The notes beneath the pieces were generated by a model. That model saw nothing but the letters and a program-made list of their open reading frames with translations, did no database searches and was not told the DNA's origin. From positions 1-51,179 of the forward strand of contig JAHHIC010000049.1 in assembly GCA_019359035.1 (NCBI GenBank): a DNA stretch of 51,179 nucleotides, written 5' to 3'. Within the stretch, counting starts at the first letter, position 1; each line of letters begins with the position of its first letter. The stretch comes from Scytonematopsis contorta HA4267-MV1. GTDB taxonomy: Bacteria; Cyanobacteriota; Cyanobacteriia; Cyanobacteriales; Nostocaceae. Made by a program: the position numbers and the translations under genes. Positions 41,811 to 51,179 of this stretch are shown here, one piece after another.

Positions 41811-43886
41811 ATGGGGGGATTCGACAATCAACCAGAAAATTTACGAGCAGATAATTCTGGTTCAGAGGCTGCCGAAAGTGTCTTGTGGACTGTAACTCAG
41901 CAGTTACAAAGTCTCCAAGATAATTTGCTCAGGTCTTTACAGGAAGATGTAAAACGACTGGAAAGTGACAAAAATCGTCTGTCAGACGAGATTCGTGGGT
42001 TGCGAGAGGAAAAAGACCACTTGCAACAGGCACGTCAAATCACTGAACAGCAAGTTTTGATGCGTCAGTTGGGACAAGTTTTAGCAAATCACATATCCAC
42101 TCAACTACAATCAGAACTAGAAAAATTAGCCCGTCAAGCTTCTTTGCATCCTAACAATAACGACCAACAGCAACCACAAAAATATTCTGAAAGCGACGCT
42201 GTTGAAGACGTTGACCGTAATGTTGAGCGTGTGCTGGGAAATTTAGACGATACTCTTACTATCACCTTTAATTCCTTGCAAAAAGAGCTAAATAACTATC
42301 AAAGCAGCCTTTCTCAGCAGTTGTCACGAATGCATGGGCAACAACAGCAGGGAGAAGCACTTTTAGCTGAATTAGTCAACCGTCTTAAGTATCAATTAGA
42401 TACAGCAGATAGACAAGATAATGGGACAACTCAAGTCCCAATCTCGCAAATCCCAATCTCACAAGTCCCAATCTCAACTGGTAATTCATCTGCAACTCAA
42501 GTTCCAAATCCTATTTCTACTCAAACAGAAGTTTTACCCACAACAACAGAATTTATTCCAGAGGAAGAACCTGTAGAACAAAGCTTACAGCAAAATCCAG
42601 AAATAACACAAAACTTTGTTGTCCCTGATTCTGAGCAAGATTTTATAGAGTCTACTCCAGAATCAACAGCAAAAAATAACCAATTTAGAATTCCTAACTG
42701 GAGACTCTCAAGAAAGGAAAAAATAACAAGCGAAGATAGTTCTCAAGTTCAATCTCAAGTTCAGTCTCCAGTCCCGTTTCCTGTACCAGAGACTCCATTA
42801 ACCAAGCAAAAACCACCCACTTCAGAAACATTAAATGAGCAAACACAATCTTCTCATCTCAGTTTCTGGCAACAACGAACAGGTTTAGTGTTGGTAATTG
42901 TCTCAACATTAGTCTCCTCACTTTATAATGTTGCCATCAAAGCGATTTTCTTTATAAAATCACCACTTTTATCCAGTGGAGAACCATTAATTTTACCAAC
43001 AGTGGGTAATTGCTTGCTGATTTTGATGCTTAGGATGATGGTTGTTGTTCCAATAATGTTTGTTTTAGCCCCCATCATGCATCCACGAGTGTGGCAAGAT
43101 TTTCAAAACTTGTTAGACTCCACACGAGGAAGAAATTCTACAGCCCTCAATCCTGCAACTAAGCGTGCTTTGGTTTTATCCGTGGTTAGTGGTGTCTTTT
43201 TGTTTTTCTCTCAACTGCTTATTTACCTTGCTATTGGCAATATTCCCACTGGAACCGCTGTCGCACTATTTTTTATCTATCCCATTATTAGCGGTTTCTT
43301 ATCTTGGTTTTTGTTTAAAGAACGGATTACCATGTTCCGTTCCGGTTGCTTTTCCGCGATTACTTTAGGAAATTTGCTGGTGTTAGTACTTGATAAAGGA
43401 GGGGGTAGAGGAAATTTTTCTTTGGGTAGCACCACAGCAATAGCTTCGGGATGTATGTTTGCTTTGTACATAATTTTGACACGTATATCCGCAGCAAAAA
43501 TACATCCGGTGACATTAACTCTAATCAACTTCGCGACCATGCTGCTAATGAGCTTTATTGGTTTAATGGTAGTACCAACCCAATGGAATTTACGATTTGA
43601 CCCAGCGAATTTGCTAGAAATCATCTTAGGTGCTTTCCTATTGGGAGCCTTGACTTTGTGCGGTTACATCCTGAACAATATCGGTATCCGTAAATTTGGT
43701 GCCACTCGTTCTGCGGTAGTTGGTGCTACAGTGCCAGCTTTAACCGTAATTATTGCTGGACTTATGATTCAAGAAAGCTTGCAGTTTTTCCAGGTTGTGG
43801 GAGTTCTGCTTGTGACTTCTGGTGCTGCGGCTTTTAGCTTAGAAAGAATAAAACAGACAATCAAACCAGCGAGGAATACCAATTAA
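41811..43886 (+). CDS. EamA/DMT transporter with long coiled-coil N-terminus
   Basis: 691 residues. Residues about 20-95 form a coiled coil (QLQSLQDNLLRSLQEDVKRL onward) and about 95-345 are a Gln/Ser/Thr/Pro-rich, probably disordered region containing the repeated QVPISQIPISQVPIS. From about 360 to the end there are 10 membrane helices of the EamA drug/metabolite transporter type, with two halves. The cytoplasmic extension is unusual for the superfamily, where proteins of about 300 residues are standard; it may tether the transporter to a partner or to septa. Substrate unknown. The gene is single and followed by a palindrome. Confidence 0.85.
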   Translation: MGGFDNQPENLRADNSGSEAAESVLWTVTQQLQSLQDNLLRSLQEDVKRLESDKNRLSDEIRGLREEKDHLQQARQITEQQVLMRQLGQVLANHISTQLQSELEKLARQASLHPNNNDQQQPQKYSESDAVEDVDRNVERVLGNLDDTLTITFNSLQKELNNYQSSLSQQLSRMHGQQQQGEALLAELVNRLKYQLDTADRQDNGTTQVPISQIPISQVPISTGNSSATQVPNPISTQTEVLPTTTEFIPEEEPVEQSLQQNPEITQNFVVPDSEQDFIESTPESTAKNNQFRIPNWRLSRKEKITSEDSSQVQSQVQSPVPFPVPETPLTKQKPPTSETLNEQTQSSHLSFWQQRTGLVLVIVSTLVSSLYNVAIKAIFFIKSPLLSSGEPLILPTVGNCLLILMLRMMVVVPIMFVLAPIMHPRVWQDFQNLLDSTRGRNSTALNPATKRALVLSVVSGVFLFFSQLLIYLAIGNIPTGTAVALFFIYPIISGFLSWFLFKERITMFRSGCFSAITLGNLLVLVLDKGGGRGNFSLGSTTAIASGCMFALYIILTRISAAKIHPVTLTLINFATMLLMSFIGLMVVPTQWNLRFDPANLLEIILGAFLLGALTLCGYILNNIGIRKFGATRSAVVGATVPALTVIIAGLMIQESLQFFQVVGVLLVTSGAAAFSLERIKQTIKPARNTN

Positions 43887-43899
43887 TCTAATGTTAAAT

Positions 43900-43926
43900 G
43901 TAGGGACTAACATGTTTAGTCTCTAC
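43900..43926. terminator. Palindrome family, copy 4
   Basis: GTAGGGACTAACATG with inverted partner TTTAGTCTCTAC, 14 bp after the EamA gene stop, followed by GCTTTT. Confidence 0.6.
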
Positions 43927-45742
<1,816 letters not shown>

Positions 45743-45787
45743 CACATATTCTGTTAACTTAATCCCACGTTAACTTAATTCTAAAAA

Positions 45788-45823
45788 AAGCCCCACACCA
45801 TGAATATCTTGGTGTGGGGCTTT
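45788..45823. terminator. Bidirectional terminator after hetR
   Basis: AAAGCCCCACACC (45788-45799) and GGTGTGGGGCTTT (45811-45823) form a 13-bp perfect stem with A-rich and T-rich flanks. It serves hetR and the convergent secreted-protein gene. Confidence 0.9.
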
Positions 45824-45841
45824 AAAATAAAAACTATTCAA

Positions 45842-46483
45842 TTAATCTCTTGCTGGAATTGCGTTTGATGGGGCTGTGTTGGGAGTCGGAGTAGTTTGAA
45901 AAGTAGGTCTAAATTCTACTGTTCCTCGATTCCCTGGTATAAATGTGGGTGATAAATTGCCTATACGCTCGCTAGCATCAATACAACTATCCATTGCTTG
46001 TGCCGAAGGAAAGTCAATTTCAGCACGCAATCCTACCACGCACTGAGCAAAACGTATTGGCAATAAGCTGCGGTTACAATAATTTAAAATTGCAGGGTTT
46101 GCTGGCTCTTTAGTACTTTTGCTAATACCAACGACACAAGTTGCTAGTTCTGAAGGACGTCTTGCTGTTCTACAAGTCGATAGCGCGTCTGTTGCCGAAA
46201 GTTCCGTTTGTTTTTGAATGCTAGCCACGCATCCTGACAAATCTCTAGGACGCAGGGTGCTAGAACAAGCTTGTGATACAACTTCAGGACTTATATTTAA
46301 AGCTAAAAGTCTTCCAGCACATACGCGATAATCATTCGCATTATATGAACCAGTGACAGCCATAGTGGGTACATTCATTACTAAGCATCCGCCTACCGCT
46401 AATGCAGGTGCAGCAACTTTCATCGCAATTCTAAATTTACTTTGTTCGCGACGAGCAGTTTTTGTTATTTTATTTCCTAACAT
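45842..46483 (-). CDS. Secreted Cys-rich repeat protein, unknown function
   Basis: 213 residues. A twin-basic N-terminus precedes a hydrophobic stretch (AMKVAAPALAVGGCLVMNVP), probably a signal peptide ending near TMAV. The mature part has three or four related units with Cys pairs (YRVCAGRLLALNISPEVVSQAC, RDLSGCVASI, LSTCRTARRPSELATCVVGI, FAQCVVGLRAEIDFP), suggesting helical hairpins linked by disulfides outside the membrane. The tail is Thr/Pro/Asn-rich. Family not named. Convergent with hetR. Confidence 0.75.
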   Translation of the reverse strand: MLGNKITKTARREQSKFRIAMKVAAPALAVGGCLVMNVPTMAVTGSYNANDYRVCAGRLLALNISPEVVSQACSSTLRPRDLSGCVASIQKQTELSATDALSTCRTARRPSELATCVVGISKSTKEPANPAILNYCNRSLLPIRFAQCVVGLRAEIDFPSAQAMDSCIDASERIGNLSPTFIPGNRGTVEFRPTFQTTPTPNTAPSNAIPARD

Positions 46484-46790
46484 TTCCTATTCTCCAAACA
46501 CCAAAAATTATAAGGATTTATGCAAGATATATTGTAAGGGGATTATTCGTTGGAATGCACCGTGGTAATCAAATAAGAGCAGTAATAACGATGATGGAAT
46601 CCGTGATGCGTGAAGATACCACGCTTATTGTCGTCGCGAACACTTTTTTGAAAACAATTAAGAGAATAATGTGTTAAAAAATCCAATTTGTAATATAATC
46701 AGTATTTGACTTAAAAGACAACAAGCTCTTAATGTCAACTCTAGATATAACTCTAGGTAAAATTTAAACACGATAGATTAGGAAACGATA
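46484..46790. promoter_or_regulatory. Divergent region before rpsD
   Basis: Contains the promoters of the secreted-protein gene (minus) and rpsD (plus). TTGACTTAAAAGACAACAAG at about 46707 could be a -35 region for rpsD. No ribosomal-protein autoregulatory structure was recognised with certainty. Confidence 0.4.
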
Positions 46791-47399
46791 ATGTCCCGAT
46801 ATAGAGGGCCACGCCTCAGAATTACTCGTCGCTTGGGCGAACTACCAGGACTAACCCGTAAAAGTGCTAAACGCGCTTACCCCCCTGGTCAGCACGGTCA
46901 GAACCGCAAAAAGCGCTCTGAATACGCTGTACGATTAGAAGAAAAGCAAAAACTGCGCTTTAACTACGGTTTGAGCGAAAAACAATTACTGCGTTATGTC
47001 CGTCGAGCTAGACGTGTAACTGGTTCTACCGGACAAGCTCTGCTGCAATTGTTAGAAATGCGCTTGGACAACACCGTTTTCCGCTTGGGTATGGCTCCTA
47101 CTATCCCTGCTGCGCGTCAGTTGGTAAATCACGGTCACGTCACTATTAACGGTAAAGTTGTTAATATTGCTAGTTACCAGTGTCGTCCTGGAGAAGTTGT
47201 TGGCGTTAGAAACCGAGAACAATCTAAGAAATTGGTGGAAGCCAACATGCAGAACCCAGGTTTAGCCAACGTCCCCAGCCATTTGGAAATGGACAAAAAT
47301 AATCTAGTTGGTAAGGTTAATAGCGTCGTCGAACGCGAATGGGTGGCGTTACAAATTAACGAACTGCTGGTTGTTGAGTACTACTCACGTCAAGCTTAA
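46791..47399 (+). CDS. rpsD: 30S ribosomal protein S4
   Basis: 202 residues, standard length for the cyanobacterial protein. The N-terminus [24 protein letters not shown] and [11 protein letters not shown] are typical, and the S4 RNA-binding domain ([37 protein letters not shown]) is complete. It binds 16S rRNA early in assembly of the small subunit. Present as a single gene, as usual in cyanobacteria. Followed by a heptamer repeat. Confidence 0.98.
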   Translation: MSRYRGPRLRITRRLGELPGLTRKSAKRAYPPGQHGQNRKKRSEYAVRLEEKQKLRFNYGLSEKQLLRYVRRARRVTGSTGQALLQLLEMRLDNTVFRLGMAPTIPAARQLVNHGHVTINGKVVNIASYQCRPGEVVGVRNREQSKKLVEANMQNPGLANVPSHLEMDKNNLVGKVNSVVEREWVALQINELLVVEYYSRQA

Positions 47400-47400
47400 T

Positions 47401-47465
47401 ACTGTTAACTGTTAACTGTTCGCAGTCAACCGTCAACTGTCAACAGTCAACAGTCAACCATTAAC
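47401..47465. repeat. CTGTTAA / GTCAACA heptamer repeats in inverted orientation
   Basis: ACTGTTA units (47401-47418) and complementary GTCAACA units (47426-47460) can fold together. They lie between the convergent rpsD and moaA genes and may terminate both. Confidence 0.6.
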
Positions 47466-47467
47466 AA

Positions 47468-48457
47468 TCACCCTCCTATTTGCGACATTGTGCGCGTATA
47501 ATTTCCTACGTTTGTTCCTGAATCTCGTAGTTTAAAGTTGATTTCTGGTTTAATTGCTAGCAGTTCTCTTACCTGTTCTCGCAGTTGAAGAGTGCTTACT
47601 CCTTCGCGTAGCAACGTTTTTAAGTCTATTTGACCTGCTTCGTTTAATAAACACGGACGCAACCAGCCGTCTGCTGACAGTCTCATTCTGTTACATCTGT
47701 CGCAAAAACATTCGGACATCTGACTAATAAAGCCTAACGTCCCCTTTGCTCCCGGAATTTGAAATACATCTGCTGGACCATTACCACTGACATGTCCTTC
47801 TGTCAATCCCCAGCGTTTATGGATACGTTGCCGCAGTTCTTCGGATGATATCCATCCACGGTCACCAAATAAATGTCCGTTACCAATGGGCATAAATTCA
47901 ATGAAGCGGACGTGCCAATCTTTATCGATAGTTAAGGCTGCTAAGTCTAATACTTCACGGTCGTTAACATCGGGGATTACTACCACGTTTAGTTTTAATG
48001 GGTCAAAACCTGCTTCATATGCTGCTTGAATTCCATCCCAAACTTTTTGCCAACGGGAACGGCCTCGATTACTAATAATTTGGTCGAAGATTACGGGGTC
48101 CAGGGAGTCTAAACTAATGTTTATTCTTCGTAGACCTGCATCATAGAGGTTTTGTGCCATTGGTGCTAGTACAAAACCGTTGGTAGTCATTGACAGGTCT
48201 TTAGTTTCTGGAAAAGATGCTATTTGTTTAACTATTTCTACTACATTGGGACGTAGTAGAGGTTCTCCCCCTGTGAGACGAAAGCGGGTGAAACCTACGG
48301 GAATAAAAACTTCTTTAATTAAGGTAAGTAGTTCTTCGTTGGTTAGTAACTGCTGCTTGAGGATGTAGTTTAATTCTTCTCCTTCTGGCATACAGTATTG
48401 ACAACGGAAATTGCAGCGGTCTATTAGACTGATTCTAAGGTAATCTACCTGGTTCAT
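47468..48457 (-). CDS. moaA: GTP 3',8-cyclase MoaA
   Basis: 329 residues. The radical SAM cluster motif CNFRCQYC (CxxxCxxC, residues 14-21) and the C-terminal second cluster [11 protein letters not shown] ... RPCLL (about 257-275) are present. The C-terminus ends in GG, as needed for activity. It makes the first intermediate of molybdenum cofactor, used here by nitrate reductase (not in the window) and by the sulfite-oxidase-like protein at 32826. Single gene. Confidence 0.97.
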   Translation of the reverse strand: MNQVDYLRISLIDRCNFRCQYCMPEGEELNYILKQQLLTNEELLTLIKEVFIPVGFTRFRLTGGEPLLRPNVVEIVKQIASFPETKDLSMTTNGFVLAPMAQNLYDAGLRRINISLDSLDPVIFDQIISNRGRSRWQKVWDGIQAAYEAGFDPLKLNVVVIPDVNDREVLDLAALTIDKDWHVRFIEFMPIGNGHLFGDRGWISSEELRQRIHKRWGLTEGHVSGNGPADVFQIPGAKGTLGFISQMSECFCDRCNRMRLSADGWLRPCLLNEAGQIDLKTLLREGVSTLQLREQVRELLAIKPEINFKLRDSGTNVGNYTRTMSQIGG

Positions 48458-48759
48458 TGGGTTGATAGTTTGATTTTATAATGGATATCCACAAAAAAAC
48501 GTTTTTGTCAATAGATATTGAAGAAAAGATAGTAATTTTGAATTTTGAATTCTGTTCGCGCAGCGTCCGCTTCGGATATTTTGAATTGATGTGACCCCAC
48601 ATTGTGTGATAATAAACCGATTGCTAGCACTCATTTGCGAGTAGCTCTTAATTTAAACACTGGTAATTGCCGGAGAATTTAGGGTAACTTACCTTAAATT
48701 CTAGTATTTATCTAATATTCTAGTTCCTAGTAACAGCTGTGCAATCGACTGACAATCAC

Positions 48760-49773
48760 ATGAATGACCTGGCTGAGGCGCTGCAGCAGTCACAAGATTT
48801 AGCTTTTGAAATTCCTGACCCAGAAAATGAGGATATTTCTGACATTGACTTCCTCAGCCAACTGGATGTTGCGTGGCAAGTATGTGACAAATTTGACTTG
48901 CAAACCGATATTTGGCGCGGAAGAATTTTACGCGCTGTCCGCGACCGCGAGAAAATAGGGGGTGACGGACGGGGTACGGGATTTCTTAAATGGCTCAAGG
49001 AAAGAGAAATCACCAAAAGTCAGGCTTACAATTTAATTCAACTGGCTAATAGCGCTGATACCCTTTTAGAAGATGGTCGGCTCAAGGAAAGTGCTATCAA
49101 GAATTTTTCTAAACGCGCTTTTATGGAAACTGCTAAAGCCGCACCCGAAGTCCAAGTTATGGTGAGTGAGGCTGCTGAAAAAGGCGATCGCATTACGCGA
49201 AGGGAGGTAAAACAACTCTCGGACGAATGGATGGCTATGTCCAGTGACCTATTACCAGAACCTGTCAAGCAAAAAGCCGCCGAAAATTCTCTTCCCCCAC
49301 GCTACCTAGCACCCTTGGTGAAGGAAATGGAGAAATTACCAGAAGTTCACCAAAGGAATATCAAAGAGGATATAGCCGAAAATCCTGATGTTGATACTTT
49401 GAAACAGGCAACTTCTGAAGCTCGTTCTTTGGCTAAATACTTAAAATCAGCGGCTCAAGTCCAAGCTTTGAATGTCGAAGAAGTTGATATCGAAACTGCT
49501 TTAGTGGAAGCACAACGACTGGGATGCTTAAGCGTCGCTGCTGACTTAGTAAATCAAGCTTCGCAATTGGAACAAACTATAGCGAAATTATACATGACTT
49601 GGAAGCGTGTCGGTAATTTGTCTGATAGGTTGTATGTGGATACAGGTGCTTCTACGCCTAAACTGCGTGCGCTTCTCACTTGTTTGGAACCTCTTGGAGG
49701 TGAAATGATGGAATTGCAACTAGGTAGTGTGGGTGAAAGAATTATTAGGTTGCAAATCCAGGAAATTAATTAA
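48760..49773 (+). CDS. Cyanobacterial protein with ParB/KorB-like helical region
   Basis: 337 residues from ATG 48760 (GTG 48739 also possible). Soluble and mainly helical. The segment TKSQAYNLIQLANSADTLLE, then KNFSKRAFMETAKAAPEVQ and RITRREVKQLSDEW, looks like the helix-turn-helix and following helices of ParB/KorB-type DNA-binding proteins. An acidic N-terminus (FEIPDPENEDISDIDF) precedes it. The C-terminal third is unassigned. It contains the HIP1 octamer GCGATCGC at 49184. Exact role unknown; a nucleoid or replication-related function would fit but is not shown. Confidence 0.75.
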   Translation: MNDLAEALQQSQDLAFEIPDPENEDISDIDFLSQLDVAWQVCDKFDLQTDIWRGRILRAVRDREKIGGDGRGTGFLKWLKEREITKSQAYNLIQLANSADTLLEDGRLKESAIKNFSKRAFMETAKAAPEVQVMVSEAAEKGDRITRREVKQLSDEWMAMSSDLLPEPVKQKAAENSLPPRYLAPLVKEMEKLPEVHQRNIKEDIAENPDVDTLKQATSEARSLAKYLKSAAQVQALNVEEVDIETALVEAQRLGCLSVAADLVNQASQLEQTIAKLYMTWKRVGNLSDRLYVDTGASTPKLRALLTCLEPLGGEMMELQLGSVGERIIRLQIQEIN

Positions 49774-49779
49774 AAATAT

Positions 49780-49885
49780 TATAGCTGTTCCTGCTCTGGT
49801 GAAGTACACAAGGGCGGGCAAGGATGCCCACCCCACAATACTGTGCTATTTTAATCTGTACCTTACTTGACTGATAAACGCTATA
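49780..49885. repeat. MITE-like element, second copy of GGGCGGGCAAGGATGCCC family
   Basis: The imperfect ends TATAGCTGTT and AACGCTATA enclose the core GGGCGGGCAAGGATGCCCAC shared with 695-810. No gene inside. Confidence 0.55.
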
Positions 49886-49902
49886 GCTTTGTAATTAGAT
49901 TT

Positions 49903-49930
49903 GTAGAGACGTTACATGTAACGTCTCTAC
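49903..49930. terminator. Palindrome family, copy 5
   Basis: Identical to 30698-30725 over 28 bp and followed by ATTTTTTTTG. It lies about 130 bp after the ParB/KorB-like gene, next to the MITE-like element. Confidence 0.65.
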
Positions 49931-50016
49931 ATTTTTTTTGTGGGTTTTGTTTAGGACAGCATAAATTGCCAGGTGTCTCCCGTATTAGTAACCAAGGGTG
50001 AGTTTGGGTTAAAGTT

Positions 50017-50223
50017 ATGTTAGTCAACTGGAAGCCAATTATTACTGAAATCTTATTAGAAACAATCTTACAATTTGCTCCAGCTGGCTTGGATACTTTG
50101 GCTAATGTTGCTGAGTTTTTGTTAGATTGTTCTTGGGAAACTAGTAAATCTAGTGTGGAAATAGTTTCGTCATTTATGAACCAGCCATCTAATACAATGA
50201 GTCCGCTGATAAATATTATTTAA
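50017..50223 (+). CDS. Small hypothetical protein
   Basis: 68 residues. No family recognised and no strong ribosome site. The middle is amphipathic or hydrophobic (ILLETILQFAPAGLDTLANV). It could be a real small gene or a chance frame between repeats. Confidence 0.35.
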   Translation: MLVNWKPIITEILLETILQFAPAGLDTLANVAEFLLDCSWETSKSSVEIVSSFMNQPSNTMSPLINII

Positions 50224-50228
50224 TTTTT

Positions 50229-50307
50229 GTGTAGCGGTAAAATTTGCCCACCCCACAAGGATGTTGTCTTTTTCTCTGTACTGCACTTAACTGAGAACCG
50301 CTATAAA
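50229..50307. repeat. MITE-like element, third copy
   Basis: Short ends GTAGCGGT and ACCGCTATA flank TTTGCCCACCCCACAAGGATG. It is a shorter variant of the elements at 695 and 49780. Confidence 0.5.
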
Positions 50308-50323
50308 TATAAGTGAAAGTTGA

Positions 50324-50440
50324 AGCAATAATGTACTAAATGCGAGCAAGGTAGAAGGAATACTCGACCCAAAACAAATACCTGATAAGGCTTATACGCT
50401 TTATGCTAGCTTAGTAAATGATGATAAAAGTATTGAATGA
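50324..50440 (+). pseudogene. 3' fragment of a coding sequence
   Basis: An open frame without start codon reads NVLNASKVEGILDPKQIPDK then AYTLYASLVNDDKSIE. Its TGA overlaps the ATG of the next gene (ATGA at 50437), typical of coupled genes. The 5' part is missing; a MITE-like element ends 17 bp upstream. Confidence 0.4.
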
Positions 50441-50748
50441 ATAACGAAGGCGCATTTACTTTTTACAGAGGGGGTAGCAATTTTCAGGCAAAACCCTACG
50501 AAGTGAAAATAGACCCTCAAACAAATTATGTTAAGCCAACGCATGGCATCTCAGTTCATAAAGATGCCGATTGTGTCAAGCGTTTTGGAGGTTCCTATAA
50601 AATCTTGTTTTTACCTGATACATTAAAAATTGTTCAAAAAGGACGCGATAGTGTCCATCACGAGATAGTTCCCGCTGAAGCAAATTTACTCACCTACGAA
50701 CAATACCAAGAAAAGTTAAGCAAAATACAAGCCGTCCCAGAGGAATAG
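50437..50748 (+). CDS. Small protein, possible toxin-like domain
   Basis: 103 residues. The pattern FYRGGSNFQAKPYEVKID, then PTHGISVHKDADCVKRFGG and HEIVPAE resembles C-terminal domains of some polymorphic-toxin-like proteins as I recall them, but I cannot name the family. Soluble. It overlaps the preceding fragment by 4 bp and is 4 bp from the next gene, so the three look like one transcription unit. Confidence 0.6.
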   Translation: MNNEGAFTFYRGGSNFQAKPYEVKIDPQTNYVKPTHGISVHKDADCVKRFGGSYKILFLPDTLKIVQKGRDSVHHEIVPAEANLLTYEQYQEKLSKIQAVPEE

Positions 50749-50752
50749 CAAC

Positions 50753-51085
50753 ATGGAAAATACACCCAAACTTACCTTTAAATATGGCTGGGATGAAAGA
50801 GACGAGGCTGAAACGCTTCAGAAAGGCTACAGAAATGATGGAATCGTTCACTGTGCTGATGGCAAGACCTACTCGGTGTACTTTATCGACCCCATCCGCT
50901 TGCAGCAAGATTTGGAAGACGAGGTGGAATATGGTTCTCCTTTTTTGGCGCCGCCTGGGTTAATTGTAATACCTGAGTTAACCCAAAGTGCGATGGAGAA
51001 TGCTATCACAAAATTGTGGAAGCAAGGATATTTTGATAGCTTAAAGCCGTTACTTGAAGCGAAAGAGCCGCATCAAGTCGCATAA
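50753..51085 (+). CDS. Small acidic protein paired with the preceding gene
   Basis: 110 residues, acidic, no membrane segment, family unknown (YGWDERDEAETLQKGY, CADGKTYSVYFIDPIRLQQD, PPGLIVIPELTQSAMENAIT). Preceded by GAGGAATAGCAAC. As the second gene of a tight pair with an acidic product it could be an immunity protein or antitoxin; this is context-based inference. Confidence 0.6.
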   Translation: MENTPKLTFKYGWDERDEAETLQKGYRNDGIVHCADGKTYSVYFIDPIRLQQDLEDEVEYGSPFLAPPGLIVIPELTQSAMENAITKLWKQGYFDSLKPLLEAKEPHQVA

Positions 51086-51121
51086 TCACATCCAAACTAA
51101 ATAATTGTAATTTTTCTAACT

Positions 51122-51155
51122 CTTGTGGGGTGGGCATCCCTGCCCGCCCAATTGT
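51122..51155. repeat. Partial MITE-like element at window end
   Basis: CTTGTGGGGTGGGCATCC and TGCCCGCCC are the inverted form of the core seen at 728 and 49813. The far end of the element lies outside the window. Confidence 0.45.
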
Positions 51156-51179
51156 CTTTTGTAAACCAATTGTACTTCT

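Overview
The window is chromosomal DNA from a filamentous, heterocyst-forming cyanobacterium (Nostocales). It carries hetR and a HetP-family gene, cyanobacterial house-keeping genes (clpC, rpsD, moaA, a DUF3288-like gene) and the heptameric short tandem repeats (gggagtg, ccaacag, ttaccaa types) common in that order. No tRNA, rRNA, CRISPR array or complete insertion sequence was recognised. Genus or species cannot be fixed from the sequence alone.

Bases 1 to about 21,700 are an accessory region rich in repeats and peptide natural-product genes. It opens with a broken AraC-type regulator and two MITE-like elements, then a large CHAT-STAND-WD40 signalling protein and a GH16-like protein. Three different RiPP (ribosomally made, modified peptide) loci follow in the same orientation. 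(1) 7.7-13.1 kb: a Nif11-leader precursor, a CCG-type LanM lanthipeptide synthetase and an MFS exporter. (2) 15.1-18.9 kb: two unknown small proteins, a PatA-like subtilisin protease, a PatG C-terminal-domain protein separated from it by one in-frame stop, and a set of short variable peptides sharing an N-terminal LPxQxQPV motif. (3) 19.7-21.5 kb: a multi-core plesiocin-type graspetide precursor and its ATP-grasp ligase.

The most notable feature is that the same AT-rich element, with two TTAATTA boxes exactly 33 bp apart, lies upstream of all three loci. Two near-identical AraC-type regulators, each with only a stub of a receiver domain, sit directly before loci 1 and 2, and a third broken copy lies at the left end. 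I infer one regulon controlling three chemically unrelated peptide pathways.

Bases 21.7-28.1 kb (minus strand) hold a coiled-coil membrane protein, a RecQ-like helicase with an altered motif VI, and an AAA-like ATPase fused to a GGDEF domain. At 28.6-35.6 kb are a PAS-GAF histidine kinase lacking the usual phospho-accepting histidine, a short HetP-family protein, a cytochrome b / molybdopterin oxidoreductase pair, an AI-2E family membrane protein and a metallophosphoesterase.

Bases 35.6-51.2 kb are mainly core genome: clpC, DUF3288-like, a PiT phosphate transporter, a ComFB-family protein, a coiled-coil EamA transporter, hetR, a secreted Cys-rich protein, rpsD, moaA, an unknown ParB/KorB-like protein, and three small genes of unknown function near the right end. 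A family of about 28-bp palindromes lies just downstream of several plus-strand genes here and probably terminates transcription.
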